Positions 25,007 to 33,468 of a stretch of DNA of 33,879 nucleotides are shown here, piece by piece. The stretch spans positions 1 to 33,879 of the forward strand of contig JAJCYE010000094.1 in assembly GCA_029263075.1 (NCBI GenBank), read 5' to 3'. Both the position numbers and the translations under genes were made by a program. How positions within the stretch are numbered: position 1 is the first letter of the stretch; every line of letters starts with the position of its first letter. The DNA comes from Actinomycetes bacterium. GTDB lineage: Bacteria > Actinomycetota > CADDZG01 > JAHWKV01. Under the pieces are notes generated by a model. That model saw only the letters and a list, made by a program, of their open reading frames with translations. It was not told where the DNA came from and did not search any database.

Positions 25007-26143
25007 ATGAACAGGCGCCGGCCGATAGTCCGAGCTATAACCCCGAGGGTTCGTCGAGGCCCTTCCGACGCGTCGTTGGAGCCGGTGCACACCCCGGACC
25101 CGGAGGACGAGCGTCACGCCCACGGCAGCGTGGTCGACAGCGCGGTTTACTCCAACGGGGAACGCATCGCCTCCAAAACGACCCTGGCCGAAACCTATCA
25201 ATGTTTACGTGACCACCCTGGGAGCACCGCCTGGATAGGCCTGTTCCGACCGACTCCCTCGGAATTGGGATCTCTGGCCGGGGAGTTCGACCTCCACGAA
25301 CTGGCAATCGAAGATGCCATCGTCGCCCACCAACGCCCCAAACTGGAGCGGTACGGGCAGACCCTGTTCGTGGTCCTGCGGGCGGCCATCTATCTGGACG
25401 CTTCCGAAGAGGTGGAGTTCGGCGAGGTCCACCTTTTTGTCGGCCCGGACTTCGTGCTCACGGTCCGCCACAGCGACGCACCGGACCTGGCGTCGGTACG
25501 GCGGCGGATGGAGAGCGAACCCGACCTGTTGGTGCGCGGCCCGGAGGCAATTTTCTACGCCATCCTCGACAAACTGGTCGACGGCTACATGCCGGTCATC
25601 GCCGGGCTGGAGAACGACATAGACGAAATCGAGATCGAGGTTTTCCGGGGTGACCCGCAGGTCTCCAGGCGCATATACCAACTCTCTAGAGAGGTCATCG
25701 AGTTTCAAAGGGCATCCCAACCGCTGGTCGGGATGTTGCAGGCGTTGGGGGCCGGCTTCGACAAGTACGGTATCGACGAAGAACTGCAGAAGTACCTGCG
25801 CGACGTGGCGGACCACGTGTCGCACGTGGTGGAGCGGGTCGACAGTTTCCGTCAACTCCTAAGAGACATGCTGGCGGTCAACTCCACCCTGGTGGCCCAG
25901 GCCCAGAACGAGGAGATGAAGAGCCTGACCGAGGCCAGCAACGCCCAGAACGAGGAGGTGAAGAAGATCTCGGCGTGGGCGGCGATCCTGTTCGCCCCCA
26001 CTCTGATCGGCACCGTTTACGGCATGAACTTCGAAACCATCCCCGAACTGGCGTGGGCCATGGGTTATCCGTTCGCCCTCAGTCTGATGGTCATCACCTG
26101 CGCCCTGCTGTTTTTGATCTTCAAGCGTCGCAACTGGCTTTAA
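25007..26143 (+). CDS. corA: CorA-type magnesium/cobalt transport protein
   Basis: CorA forms a pentameric channel for Mg2+ (and Co2+ or Ni2+). The 378 residues have a cytosolic alpha/beta domain, a long helix rich in polar residues (about 230-320), and two C-terminal membrane segments. The first ends in the selectivity motif YGMNFETIPEL (GMN at about 340), and the chain closes with a positive tail. The N-terminal 40 residues are extra and polar. Start ATG at 25007 has CGGAGGGG five nt upstream. It converges on hppA through a shared hairpin. Confidence 0.95.
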   Translation: MNRRRPIVRAITPRVRRGPSDASLEPVHTPDPEDERHAHGSVVDSAVYSNGERIASKTTLAETYQCLRDHPGSTAWIGLFRPTPSELGSLAGEFDLHELAIEDAIVAHQRPKLERYGQTLFVVLRAAIYLDASEEVEFGEVHLFVGPDFVLTVRHSDAPDLASVRRRMESEPDLLVRGPEAIFYAILDKLVDGYMPVIAGLENDIDEIEIEVFRGDPQVSRRIYQLSREVIEFQRASQPLVGMLQALGAGFDKYGIDEELQKYLRDVADHVSHVVERVDSFRQLLRDMLAVNSTLVAQAQNEEMKSLTEASNAQNEEVKKISAWAAILFAPTLIGTVYGMNFETIPELAWAMGYPFALSLMVITCALLFLIFKRRNWL

Positions 26144-26154
26144 GCCAACAACAA

Positions 26155-26185
26155 AAGAGGCCGCCGACTAAGCCGGCGGCCTCTT
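26155..26185. terminator. Bidirectional terminator between corA and hppA
   Basis: A 12-bp perfect stem AAGAGGCCGCCG / CGGCGGCCTCTT with loop ACTAAGC sits 12 bp after corA and 17 bp after hppA. On the minus strand it is followed by TTTTGTTGTT, a good U-tract for hppA; on the plus strand only a short TTGGTT follows. Confidence 0.9.
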
Positions 26186-26201
26186 GGTTCGGTCCTTCGG
26201 C

Positions 26202-28475
26202 CTAGGCCTCGACCTGGTTCATCCCCTCCACCTGACGGCGCTTGGACATCATCAAAGTGGTGGCCAGGATCCCCGCCGAGACCACAACCACGGCAATGCG
26301 CACCGGTGGGTTGGGGTCGACGTTGATGATTGTCACAACCGGGACGGCCACCAGGACCGCCACCAGGTTCATGACCTTGATCAGTGGGTTCAGCGCCGGG
26401 CCCGCGGTGTCCTTGAAGGGGTCACCCACGGTGTCGCCGATGACACTTGCCTCGTGGGATTTAGACCCCTTGCCACCGTAGGCGCCTTCTTCGATCAACT
26501 TCTTGGCGTTGTCCCAGGCACCACCGGAGTTGCTGAGCATGACCGCCAGCAACTGGCCACAGAGGATCACTCCCGCCAGGAAGGCACCCAATGCCTCGGC
26601 CCCCAGGGCAAAGCCCACCAGGATCGGGGTCAGGACCGCCAGCAGACCCGGGGTAGCCAGTTCCTGCAGCGAAGCCTTCGTCACGATGTCGACGACTCGG
26701 GCGTAGTCCGGCTTTTCCTTGTAGTCCATGATCCCGGGGTGCTCCCGGAACTGGCGGCGCACCTCCTGGACGACTGCGAAGGCGGTGCGTCCCACGGCCG
26801 AGATTGTCAGCGACGAGAACAGGAACGGGACGGCCCCTCCGATGAGTAGGCCGATAAGCACCTCGGGCCGGTCGATGCGGACAGAGAACTCCCGGAACAT
26901 CTCACCCCCAACATCGATAACCGAGTCACGGAACGACCCGAATAGCGAGGTGGCTGCGATAACCGCCGTGGCGATGGCCATGCCCTTGGTGATGGCCTTG
27001 GTGGTGTTGCCCACCGCATCCAGGCCGGCCATGATCTCGTCGGCTTTGCCTCCCAGGCCTCCGGACATCTCGGCGACGCCGTGGGCGTTGTCGGAGATGG
27101 GCCCGAAGGTGTCCATTGAGACGATGACGCCGACCGTGGTCAACATGCCCATACCGGTCAGAGCGATCATGTAGAGCGCCTTGGCCTCGTCGCCCCCACC
27201 CAGCAAGAACGCCCCGCCGATGGCGCCGGCGATGGCCACGATCGACCAGACCGTGGACTCAAGCCCGAAAGCGAAGCCCGAGATGATGGTGGTGGCCGGA
27301 CCGGTCTGGGTTGCAGCCGCGATCTCCTTAACCGGCTTCTTCTCGGTGGAGGTGTAGTACTCGGTCAGGTAGTGAATTCCCGCCGCCAGGATCAAACCCA
27401 GCGTGACCGCAAAGGCAGGGGCCCAGTCAACCTCGCCGTTGGGCTTGAAGTAGAGGTAGGTGAGCACGAATACCAGCACCGCCGAGAGCAGCCCGGAGTA
27501 GAAAAAACCACGGTTGATCGACTTGATTCCGCTCTCTTCTTCGCTCTTGGGGTTGACCAGGTAGATCCCGATGATCGACGTGATGACACCGATCGCCCGC
27601 ACGAACAGCGGGAACATCACGCCGATGGCCGCGCCCCGGGCCCCGAAGGTGCTGTAGGCGGTGAAGCCCAGGATCAGGGCTGCCACCAGGGTGACCTCGT
27701 ACGACTCGAAGATGTCGGCCGCCATGCCGGCGCAGTCGCCGACGTTGTCGCCGACGTTGTCGGCGATGGTGGCGGCGTTGCGGGGGTCGTCCTCAGGGAT
27801 GCCCTGCTCGACCTTGCCGACCAGGTCGGCTCCCACATCTGCCGCCTTGGTGAAGATACCGCCGCCCACCCGCATGAACATGGCCAGCAGTGCTCCACCG
27901 AATCCGAACCCGACAAGCACGGTCGGTGCATCGCCCTTGAACATCAAAAAGATGGCGGCCGCCCCGAGCAAGCCCAGACCGACCGTGAACATCCCGCAGA
28001 CGCCGCCTGCCCGGAAGGCAATTGTCAGGGCCTTCTTCTGGGACTCCTGGGCGGCGTTGGCTACTCGGACGTTTGCCTTGACCGCCAGGGTCATACCGAC
28101 GAAACCGATGGAAGCACTGAACCCGGCACCCAGAAGGAAGGCGATGGACCGGGCGACCTTCACCAGGGAGGTTGCCGCGGTAGTCTCCCCGACCGGTAAG
28201 AAGAACAGTCCGAGAGTAAGCAGGACGACGAAGACGCTGAGGGTCCTGAACTGCCTCTTCAGGTAGGCCCGCGAGCCCTCCTGGATGGCGTCGGAAATTT
28301 CGATCATCTTGGCCGAACCCTTCGGGGCGGCCAGGACCTGCTTGGCGAAGTAGCCTGCCACCAGCAGAGCCAGGACCGAGATCCCGAGGATGATGTAGAG
28401 CGAAAGTTGCTCAAACGAATCCAGTTGTACGTCGATAGAGCCGCCTTCTACGGCGAGATACAAAGGTCCAGGCAT
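26202..28475 (-). CDS. hppA: Membrane-bound proton-translocating pyrophosphatase, K+-independent type
   Basis: HppA splits pyrophosphate and pumps protons across the membrane. The protein has about 16 hydrophobic spans and the family motifs DNVGDNVGDCAGMAADIFESYE (near 235-256), DTFGPISDNAHGVAEMSGG and GDTVGDPFKDTAGPALNP (near 675). The diagnostic GNTTKAIT (near 490) carries Lys where K+-dependent enzymes have Ala, so it should be the K+-independent H+ pump rather than a Na+ pump; this is a family rule applied here. I place the start at ATG 28475 (757 residues) because GGAGG lies 10 nt upstream and an N-terminal membrane span follows. An in-frame extension to 28598 is basic and has no hydrophobic character. 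Confidence 0.97.
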   Translation of the reverse strand: MPGPLYLAVEGGSIDVQLDSFEQLSLYIILGISVLALLVAGYFAKQVLAAPKGSAKMIEISDAIQEGSRAYLKRQFRTLSVFVVLLTLGLFFLPVGETTAATSLVKVARSIAFLLGAGFSASIGFVGMTLAVKANVRVANAAQESQKKALTIAFRAGGVCGMFTVGLGLLGAAAIFLMFKGDAPTVLVGFGFGGALLAMFMRVGGGIFTKAADVGADLVGKVEQGIPEDDPRNAATIADNVGDNVGDCAGMAADIFESYEVTLVAALILGFTAYSTFGARGAAIGVMFPLFVRAIGVITSIIGIYLVNPKSEEESGIKSINRGFFYSGLLSAVLVFVLTYLYFKPNGEVDWAPAFAVTLGLILAAGIHYLTEYYTSTEKKPVKEIAAATQTGPATTIISGFAFGLESTVWSIVAIAGAIGGAFLLGGGDEAKALYMIALTGMGMLTTVGVIVSMDTFGPISDNAHGVAEMSGGLGGKADEIMAGLDAVGNTTKAITKGMAIATAVIAATSLFGSFRDSVIDVGGEMFREFSVRIDRPEVLIGLLIGGAVPFLFSSLTISAVGRTAFAVVQEVRRQFREHPGIMDYKEKPDYARVVDIVTKASLQELATPGLLAVLTPILVGFALGAEALGAFLAGVILCGQLLAVMLSNSGGAWDNAKKLIEEGAYGGKGSKSHEASVIGDTVGDPFKDTAGPALNPLIKVMNLVAVLVAVPVVTIINVDPNPPVRIAVVVVSAGILATTLMMSKRRQVEGMNQVEA

Positions 28476-28515
28476 GCGGGGTGAGCCTCCGTCGGTTTGC
28501 GATTGATGCTTAGCA

Positions 28516-28529
28516 GCCCTATTTAGGGC
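28516..28529. promoter_or_regulatory. 14-bp palindrome in the hppA leader, possible operator
   Basis: GCCCTA-TT-TAGGGC is a perfect dyad with a two-base centre. It lies 41 bp upstream of the hppA ATG and about 20 bp downstream of the start expected from the TATAAT at 28554-28559, a position that fits a repressor site. No regulator can be named. Confidence 0.35.
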
Positions 28530-28553
28530 GCAGGATGGTTTCCGCCGGGGCCG

Positions 28554-28559
28554 ATTATA
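28554..28559 (-). promoter_or_regulatory. hppA promoter, -10 element TATAAT
   Basis: A perfect TATAAT on the minus strand lies 79 bp upstream of the hppA ATG. The hexamer 17 bp further upstream is ACTATG, a poor -35. The predicted leader is about 70 nt and contains the palindrome at 28516-28529. Confidence 0.45.
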
Positions 28560-28652
28560 CCTACGTTGCTCCAGCGCATAGTCCCCAACACTTCCCAATT
28601 CCCCGGCCCGGGTTTGAGTCTTGGTCCGGCATTGAGGCAGAATGCATTCCCC

Positions 28653-29261
28653 TTGGCGAACAACCGACTACTCCGGCTCCTACCGCTGCTCGTTATCGTC
28701 GGGCTGCTGCTCGGGGCCTGCGACAAGGTCAAGGAGGTCGTGCCCGATGCGATCAAGCCTGAGCCCAAACTCGCCGCAGCGAATTTCCACCTGGGGACGG
28801 TTACCGCCGTCGATCCTCAAAACCGCTCCGACTCCGCGCAGAAGGCCAACGAGGAGGCGGCCAAAGTCCTCGCTCTCATGAACGCCTTCTACTCGGCGGC
28901 CTTTCTCGACCCCGCCAAGTGGGAGGGTGGCCAACACCCGGATCTTGCGCCACTGTTCACCGCCGAAGCCCAACCCGGGGTGGCGGCCAACCTGACGAGC
29001 CTGGCCATGTCCGACCTGTCGGACAAGATCGAAAGCGTAGAGTCCGGCGTACAGAACGTCGACCGGCTCACCATGTTCGTCGACGAGGACGGCAGCTTGC
29101 CGGTGGGGCTGGCTTCGGTCAGCTTCGAAGCGGTCGCCCAGCCTGAGGACGGGGGCGACGAAGTCACCATTCGCCACGCCGCCAGTTACTGGCTGCAGCG
29201 GGACGGCGACGGCTACAGGATCTCCGCCTTTACCGCCGACCTGAAAGCGGGCGCTGAGTGA
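28653..29261 (+). CDS. Putative lipoprotein of unknown function
   Basis: I do not recognise the family. From the TTG at 28653 the chain has 202 residues and starts with a short basic N-terminus, a hydrophobic core and a lipobox LGAC with the modified Cys at 23, so it should be exported and lipid-anchored. The rest is a soluble domain of about 150 residues with a helix-rich first half (AQKANEEAAKVLALMNAFYSAAF) and a strand-rich second half ending SYWLQRDGDGYRISAFTADL. This is like NTF2-fold accessory domains seen in Actinobacteria, but that is a guess. Longer in-frame starts (TTG 28566) would bury the signal peptide. The stop shares a base with the following LCP start, so the two are one operon. 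Confidence 0.75.
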   Translation: MANNRLLRLLPLLVIVGLLLGACDKVKEVVPDAIKPEPKLAAANFHLGTVTAVDPQNRSDSAQKANEEAAKVLALMNAFYSAAFLDPAKWEGGQHPDLAPLFTAEAQPGVAANLTSLAMSDLSDKIESVESGVQNVDRLTMFVDEDGSLPVGLASVSFEAVAQPEDGGDEVTIRHAASYWLQRDGDGYRISAFTADLKAGAE

Positions 29262-30163
29262 TGACTCACCCAAGCCGCCCCCTGCTCCGCCGGGCCTCAA
29301 TCGCCGGCACCGTGTTGTTCTCAATGGTCATCGGGCTGGTCTGGTGGACCCTGGCGCCCATATTCGGCCGGGCCGAAGCCGCAGAAACCGTGGGCATCTC
29401 CAAGGTGGCTGGCGCCGAATGGCGGCCCGAACTAGGTGAACCGCTGTTCATCGCAGTCCTGGGCACCGACGTCCGCAGCGGCCCTCCGGGTGGCGGAGGC
29501 GGACGGTGCGACGCCATCCACATCGTGGCCATCAACCCGCAGCAGAAGGCGGGAACCATCCTGAACTTCCCCCGGGACTCGAAGATCGCCGGTTACACCA
29601 AGGTCAACGCCGCCTGTACAGGTGGGGTCGGCCCCATGGTGCAGGCACTGAGCAGCGCCACCGGCATACCCATCCAGTACTACGTCACCACCGAGTTCAC
29701 GCACTTCACCAACCTGGTCAACGACCTGGGCGGGGTGGATGTCAACGTCCCGTACAACATGCGGGACTCGTTCTCCGGCGCCGACTTCCGGCCCGGGGTC
29801 ATCCGGATGGACGGCCGGGCGGCGCTGGCATTCACCCGCAACCGCCACGACACGCCCCGGGGCGATTTCAGCCGGACCGACAACCAGGGATTGTTCATGC
29901 TGGCCTCGCTGGCCAAATTCCGCGCCGAGGCGGCCGACCCGCACCGCATCTTCGACTACATGCAGGCCGGGCGGCGCCACCTCAAAACCGATGTGCCGAT
30001 CAACGAGGTGATCAAGTTGCTGTTGCTGGCCCGGCAGGTCGACCCGGCGGCCGTAAAGAACATCACCATCAACGGGTCCACCGGCAGTTCGGGGGGCGCC
30101 AGCGTGGTGTTCCTGGCCCCCGGCGACACGTACAACCGAGTCAAGGACGACGGCATCTACTAG
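29261..30163 (+). CDS. LytR-CpsA-Psr (LCP) family cell-wall glycopolymer ligase
   Basis: LCP enzymes move glycopolymers from a polyprenyl pyrophosphate carrier to peptidoglycan outside the membrane; in actinobacteria this includes arabinogalactan-type attachment. The 300-residue protein has one N-terminal membrane anchor (about 13-35) and the extracytoplasmic LCP domain: LGTDVRSG (Asp/Arg), NFPRDSKI (catalytic-type Arg), KVNAA, LGGVDVNVP, and DGRAALAFTRNRHDTPRGDFSRTDNQ-like arginines. No C-terminal LytR_C domain follows, so it is a short form. ATG 29261 overlaps the lipoprotein stop by one base (TGATG); GTG 29258 is the alternative. The polymer it attaches cannot be told from sequence. Confidence 0.93.
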   Translation: MTHPSRPLLRRASIAGTVLFSMVIGLVWWTLAPIFGRAEAAETVGISKVAGAEWRPELGEPLFIAVLGTDVRSGPPGGGGGRCDAIHIVAINPQQKAGTILNFPRDSKIAGYTKVNAACTGGVGPMVQALSSATGIPIQYYVTTEFTHFTNLVNDLGGVDVNVPYNMRDSFSGADFRPGVIRMDGRAALAFTRNRHDTPRGDFSRTDNQGLFMLASLAKFRAEAADPHRIFDYMQAGRRHLKTDVPINEVIKLLLLARQVDPAAVKNITINGSTGSSGGASVVFLAPGDTYNRVKDDGIY

Positions 30164-30228
30164 TAACAAGCCGGCCACTTTATTGGTCGTCTTGAGTTTG
30201 ATAGCTTCCGGGACCAGACTTGGCACCA

Positions 30229-33200
30229 ATGGACCGGATCGTCATTCCCCGCAGTCGTGGCCCGATCCTGGCATTGGCCTACTACGCCGCCGCGATCCTC
30301 AGTCTCAAAGTGGCCCTGGTTCAAGACCTCGTCACTCCCATTTGGCCGCCCACCGGGATTGCATTGGTCTGCCTAATGATCTGGGGCCGCCGGTACTGGC
30401 CGTGGATCACCCTGGCGGCGCTGCTGGTAAACCTCCCCCGGACCGGGTCACCCCTGGCCGCCGCCGGAATGGCCCTGGGCAACACGGTGGCTCCCCTGCT
30501 GGCGGTCACTCTGCTGCAGCGGGTCGGATTCGATCCCCAGTTCAAACGAATTCGCGACGCCATCTCCCTGGTTGTTCTGGGCGCCCTGGCGAGCATGACG
30601 GTGAGCGCGAGCATAGGGACCGCAGTACTCGGGTGGTCGGGAGCGATCCCAAGCAGCCAGATTGCCGAGACGTGGACGGTTTGGTGGACCGGCGACGCGA
30701 TCGGCGTCTTAGTTTTTGCCCCCTTGCTCCTCAGCCTGCGCGCCGACATCCGGCCCCTGCTGAGTACGCGGTTGAGGCGCCTGGAGGCTGTGGTTCTGGC
30801 GGTCCTGGTGACCGGCCTGGCGAGCCGGGTGTTCGAGCAAACCACGCCCATCCGCTACCTGGTCTTCCCGCTGCTGGTCTGGGCTGCGCTCCGTTTCGGC
30901 ACCGCGGGCGCTGCGGTCGCCACCCTGGTGGTGGTCAGCTTTGCGGTGGCCGCGGAAGCCGCCGGCACGGATCCGCTCGCCGGGTCCGGCGTGGTGGAGC
31001 GAATGTTGACGCTGCAACTGCTAAACGCCACGGCCGCGCTCACCTCCTTCGTACTCGCCGCCTCATGGATCCTTCGTCAGGAGGCGGCGGAGCATCTGCG
31101 AACCGAGGCCTCCCGGCTTGAAACCGCAGTAGCGGACCGGACTGGGGACCTGCAAGAGGCGCTGACGGCGCTCGCGGAACGGGAGCGACAACTCAACGAT
31201 GGCGAGGCACTGGCGCACGTCGGTTCGTTCAATTGGGATCTGGCCACCAACGTCATCACCTGGTCTGACGAGCTGTTCAAGATCTACGGCCTGGAGAAAC
31301 AGGACGCCCGCCTGGCGTACGACAAGTACCTGACCCTTCAGCACCCGGCGGATCGGGAGGCGCTGGAAAAGCTGGTCCGAGAGGCGCTGGACAACGGCAC
31401 GCCGTACCTGATCGATCACCGGGTCATCCGGCCCGACGGCGCAGTCAGGTGGATCCGGGGACAGGCGCGGGTGGTGATGGGTGACCTTGGTCCGGTGCGG
31501 TTGGTCGGGGCGGCGCAGGACATCACCGAGCAGAAGTTGGCCGCCGATCTTCTGCGGGAGAGCAAAGAACGGTTCCGCAGACTGGTCGAGGACGCGCCGG
31601 AGGCGATCCTTGTAGTCGACCTGGACACCGGCAAGTTTGTCGAGGTCAACCGGGAGGGCGAACGCCTGCTGGGCCGCAGCCGAACCGAGTTGACCGAATC
31701 GACCTACGTAGAAGCCAGCGCCCCGATCCAACCGGGCGGCCGCTCCCGGGAGGATGCGGCGGCCGAACTGATCAACCGCACCCTAGCCGGCGAAACTCCC
31801 ACGCTCGAATGGGTGCTGGTTCACGCTTCCGGCCGTGAGGTGCTTTGCGAGGTTCGCATCACCTACCTGCCTACGGGCGGGAAACGCCTGATTCGCGGCA
31901 GCGCCATAGACATCACGGAGCGGCGGCGGCTGGAATTGGCGGTGGCTGAGGCGCAGACAAAGGAGCGGGAACTGGCCGAGCAGCAGCACATCGCCCACAC
32001 CTTGCAGCGGAGCCTCCTCCCCGAAGCACTGCCCGACCCGGCCGGGGTAACACTGGCATTCCGGTACCTGCCCGGCAGCAAGGGGCTGGAGGTGGGCGGC
32101 GACTGGTACGACGCCTTCCCCCTCCCCGACGACGCCCTGGCCCTGATGGTGGGCGACGTCGTTGGGCGCGGACTGAAAGCCGCCGCCACCATGGGGCAGT
32201 TGAGGATCGCCCTCAGGGCTTATGCGCTCCAGGGTTTGCCTCCCCAGGACGCCTTGAAGGAGTTGACCAAGCTGGCCCAGACCCTGCCCGATGCCGAGAT
32301 GGCCACCCTGGTTTACGCCACCTTCCAGCGTGACACCGGGCTACTCACCTACTGCTGCGCCGGGCACCCGCCGCCCCTGTTGATCGGCCCGGGCGGCGAT
32401 GCCCGCTACCTGGAGGGGGGACGGTGCCCACCCCTGGGATTCCCCGAGGTCGATTTCGAATCGGCCACGACCACACTGGAGCCCGGCTCCGTATTGATCC
32501 TGTACACGGACGGCCTGGTGGAACGTAGGAATGAAGCGCTGGACGAGGGCTTGGCCGGGCTATCCCAGGCTGCCCGAACTTCCCGCGCCGGCTCCGACGA
32601 TCTGGAGGTGTTGGCGACCCAGGTGGTAGGCGCCATGGGAGCCGGAGGGGACCTGCAGGACGACATGGCTCTGCTGGCTATGTCTGTCGACGAAGTTGCC
32701 CCGGACAACTTCCGGTTTGGTGGGCCTGCGGAACCCGAACGGCTGGCGGCCCTGAGGCGCTCGTTCTCCGGGTGGCTGGAGTCGGCCGGGGCGGGTGCCG
32801 ATGAACTGCACGACCTGGTGCTCGCGGTCACCGAGGCGGCGGCCAACGTGGTGATCCACGCCTACGGCGGCGGTCGGGGCGACTTCGAGGTTGAGGCCGT
32901 CAAAGCCGGTGACCTGGTGTCGGTAAGCGTGCACGATCAGGGCGTATGGCGAACCCTGCGGTCCCGGGTGGGCGGCCGGGGCCTGAAGTTAATGCGCGCA
33001 CTTGTCAGGTCGGTCCGGGTCGAGTCGGACGGCGGCGGCACCACGGTGCAGCTCGAAAGGCGCCTCGGGCGTCCGCTCCCGGAAATTGCGCCGATGGTGG
33101 AAGTTCCACCCTTTGGGTCCGACTGGGGCCAGGACCCTCGGAGCCTGGTGGCGGTGGTGGAGGTCACCGAAGACCTGGATCTAGCCAGCTCGGACCGGAT

Positions 33201-33468
33201 GGGAGAGTCGCTGTTCAGAATGAGCAACAACAAGGTCGGCCTGGTGGTTGACCTGTCGAAACTGGACTTCCTGGACAGCAGCGGCCTTCGGATGCTCGTG
33301 CAATTGCGGCGACGCCTGGACCAGCGCCGGATCCTTTTGAGATTCGTCGTCAAAGAGGGGTCGGTGGCACACAACGTGCTCGCAATGGGTGGGGTCGCTG
33401 GACACATGCCGACCAGCGCCTCGGTGGAGGCCGCGATCACTTCGATAATGGAGTCCGACACGAACTAA
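30229..33468 (+). CDS. Membrane sensor: MASE1-PAS-PAS-SpoIIE phosphatase-HATPase kinase-STAS antagonist
   Basis: One 1079-residue chain holds a whole partner-switching module. MASE1 membrane domain: 1-280 (WPPTGIALV, GRRYWPWITLAALLVN). PAS domains: about 325-435 and 449-565. PP2C/SpoIIE phosphatase: about 590-815, with metal-site GGDWYDAF (near 623), VGDVVGRG (near 641), TDGLVE (near 760) and DDMALL (near 811). RsbW-like kinase: about 825-945, N box EAAANVVIHAY, DQG near 902 and GGRGL near 914. STAS domain: about 965-1075, with LDFLDSSGLRM, whose Ser (near 1016) aligns with the phosphorylated Ser of SpoIIAA. M. tuberculosis Rv1364c has PAS-phosphatase-kinase-antagonist in one chain and acts on SigF. 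Here a membrane sensor and a second PAS are added. ATG 30229 is preferred to TTG 30220. No sigma factor gene is adjacent. Confidence 0.95.
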   Translation: MDRIVIPRSRGPILALAYYAAAILSLKVALVQDLVTPIWPPTGIALVCLMIWGRRYWPWITLAALLVNLPRTGSPLAAAGMALGNTVAPLLAVTLLQRVGFDPQFKRIRDAISLVVLGALASMTVSASIGTAVLGWSGAIPSSQIAETWTVWWTGDAIGVLVFAPLLLSLRADIRPLLSTRLRRLEAVVLAVLVTGLASRVFEQTTPIRYLVFPLLVWAALRFGTAGAAVATLVVVSFAVAAEAAGTDPLAGSGVVERMLTLQLLNATAALTSFVLAASWILRQEAAEHLRTEASRLETAVADRTGDLQEALTALAERERQLNDGEALAHVGSFNWDLATNVITWSDELFKIYGLEKQDARLAYDKYLTLQHPADREALEKLVREALDNGTPYLIDHRVIRPDGAVRWIRGQARVVMGDLGPVRLVGAAQDITEQKLAADLLRESKERFRRLVEDAPEAILVVDLDTGKFVEVNREGERLLGRSRTELTESTYVEASAPIQPGGRSREDAAAELINRTLAGETPTLEWVLVHASGREVLCEVRITYLPTGGKRLIRGSAIDITERRRLELAVAEAQTKERELAEQQHIAHTLQRSLLPEALPDPAGVTLAFRYLPGSKGLEVGGDWYDAFPLPDDALALMVGDVVGRGLKAAATMGQLRIALRAYALQGLPPQDALKELTKLAQTLPDAEMATLVYATFQRDTGLLTYCCAGHPPPLLIGPGGDARYLEGGRCPPLGFPEVDFESATTTLEPGSVLILYTDGLVERRNEALDEGLAGLSQAARTSRAGSDDLEVLATQVVGAMGAGGDLQDDMALLAMSVDEVAPDNFRFGGPAEPERLAALRRSFSGWLESAGAGADELHDLVLAVTEAAANVVIHAYGGGRGDFEVEAVKAGDLVSVSVHDQGVWRTLRSRVGGRGLKLMRALVRSVRVESDGGGTTVQLERRLGRPLPEIAPMVEVPPFGSDWGQDPRSLVAVVEVTEDLDLASSDRMGESLFRMSNNKVGLVVDLSKLDFLDSSGLRMLVQLRRRLDQRRILLRFVVKEGSVAHNVLAMGGVAGHMPTSASVEAAITSIMESDTN

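Noticed and set aside
28476-28598. 41-residue N-terminal extension of HppA
   Set aside because: Basic, non-hydrophobic, and upstream of a good GGAGG and ATG at 28475; the TATAAT at 28554-28559 would lie inside it.
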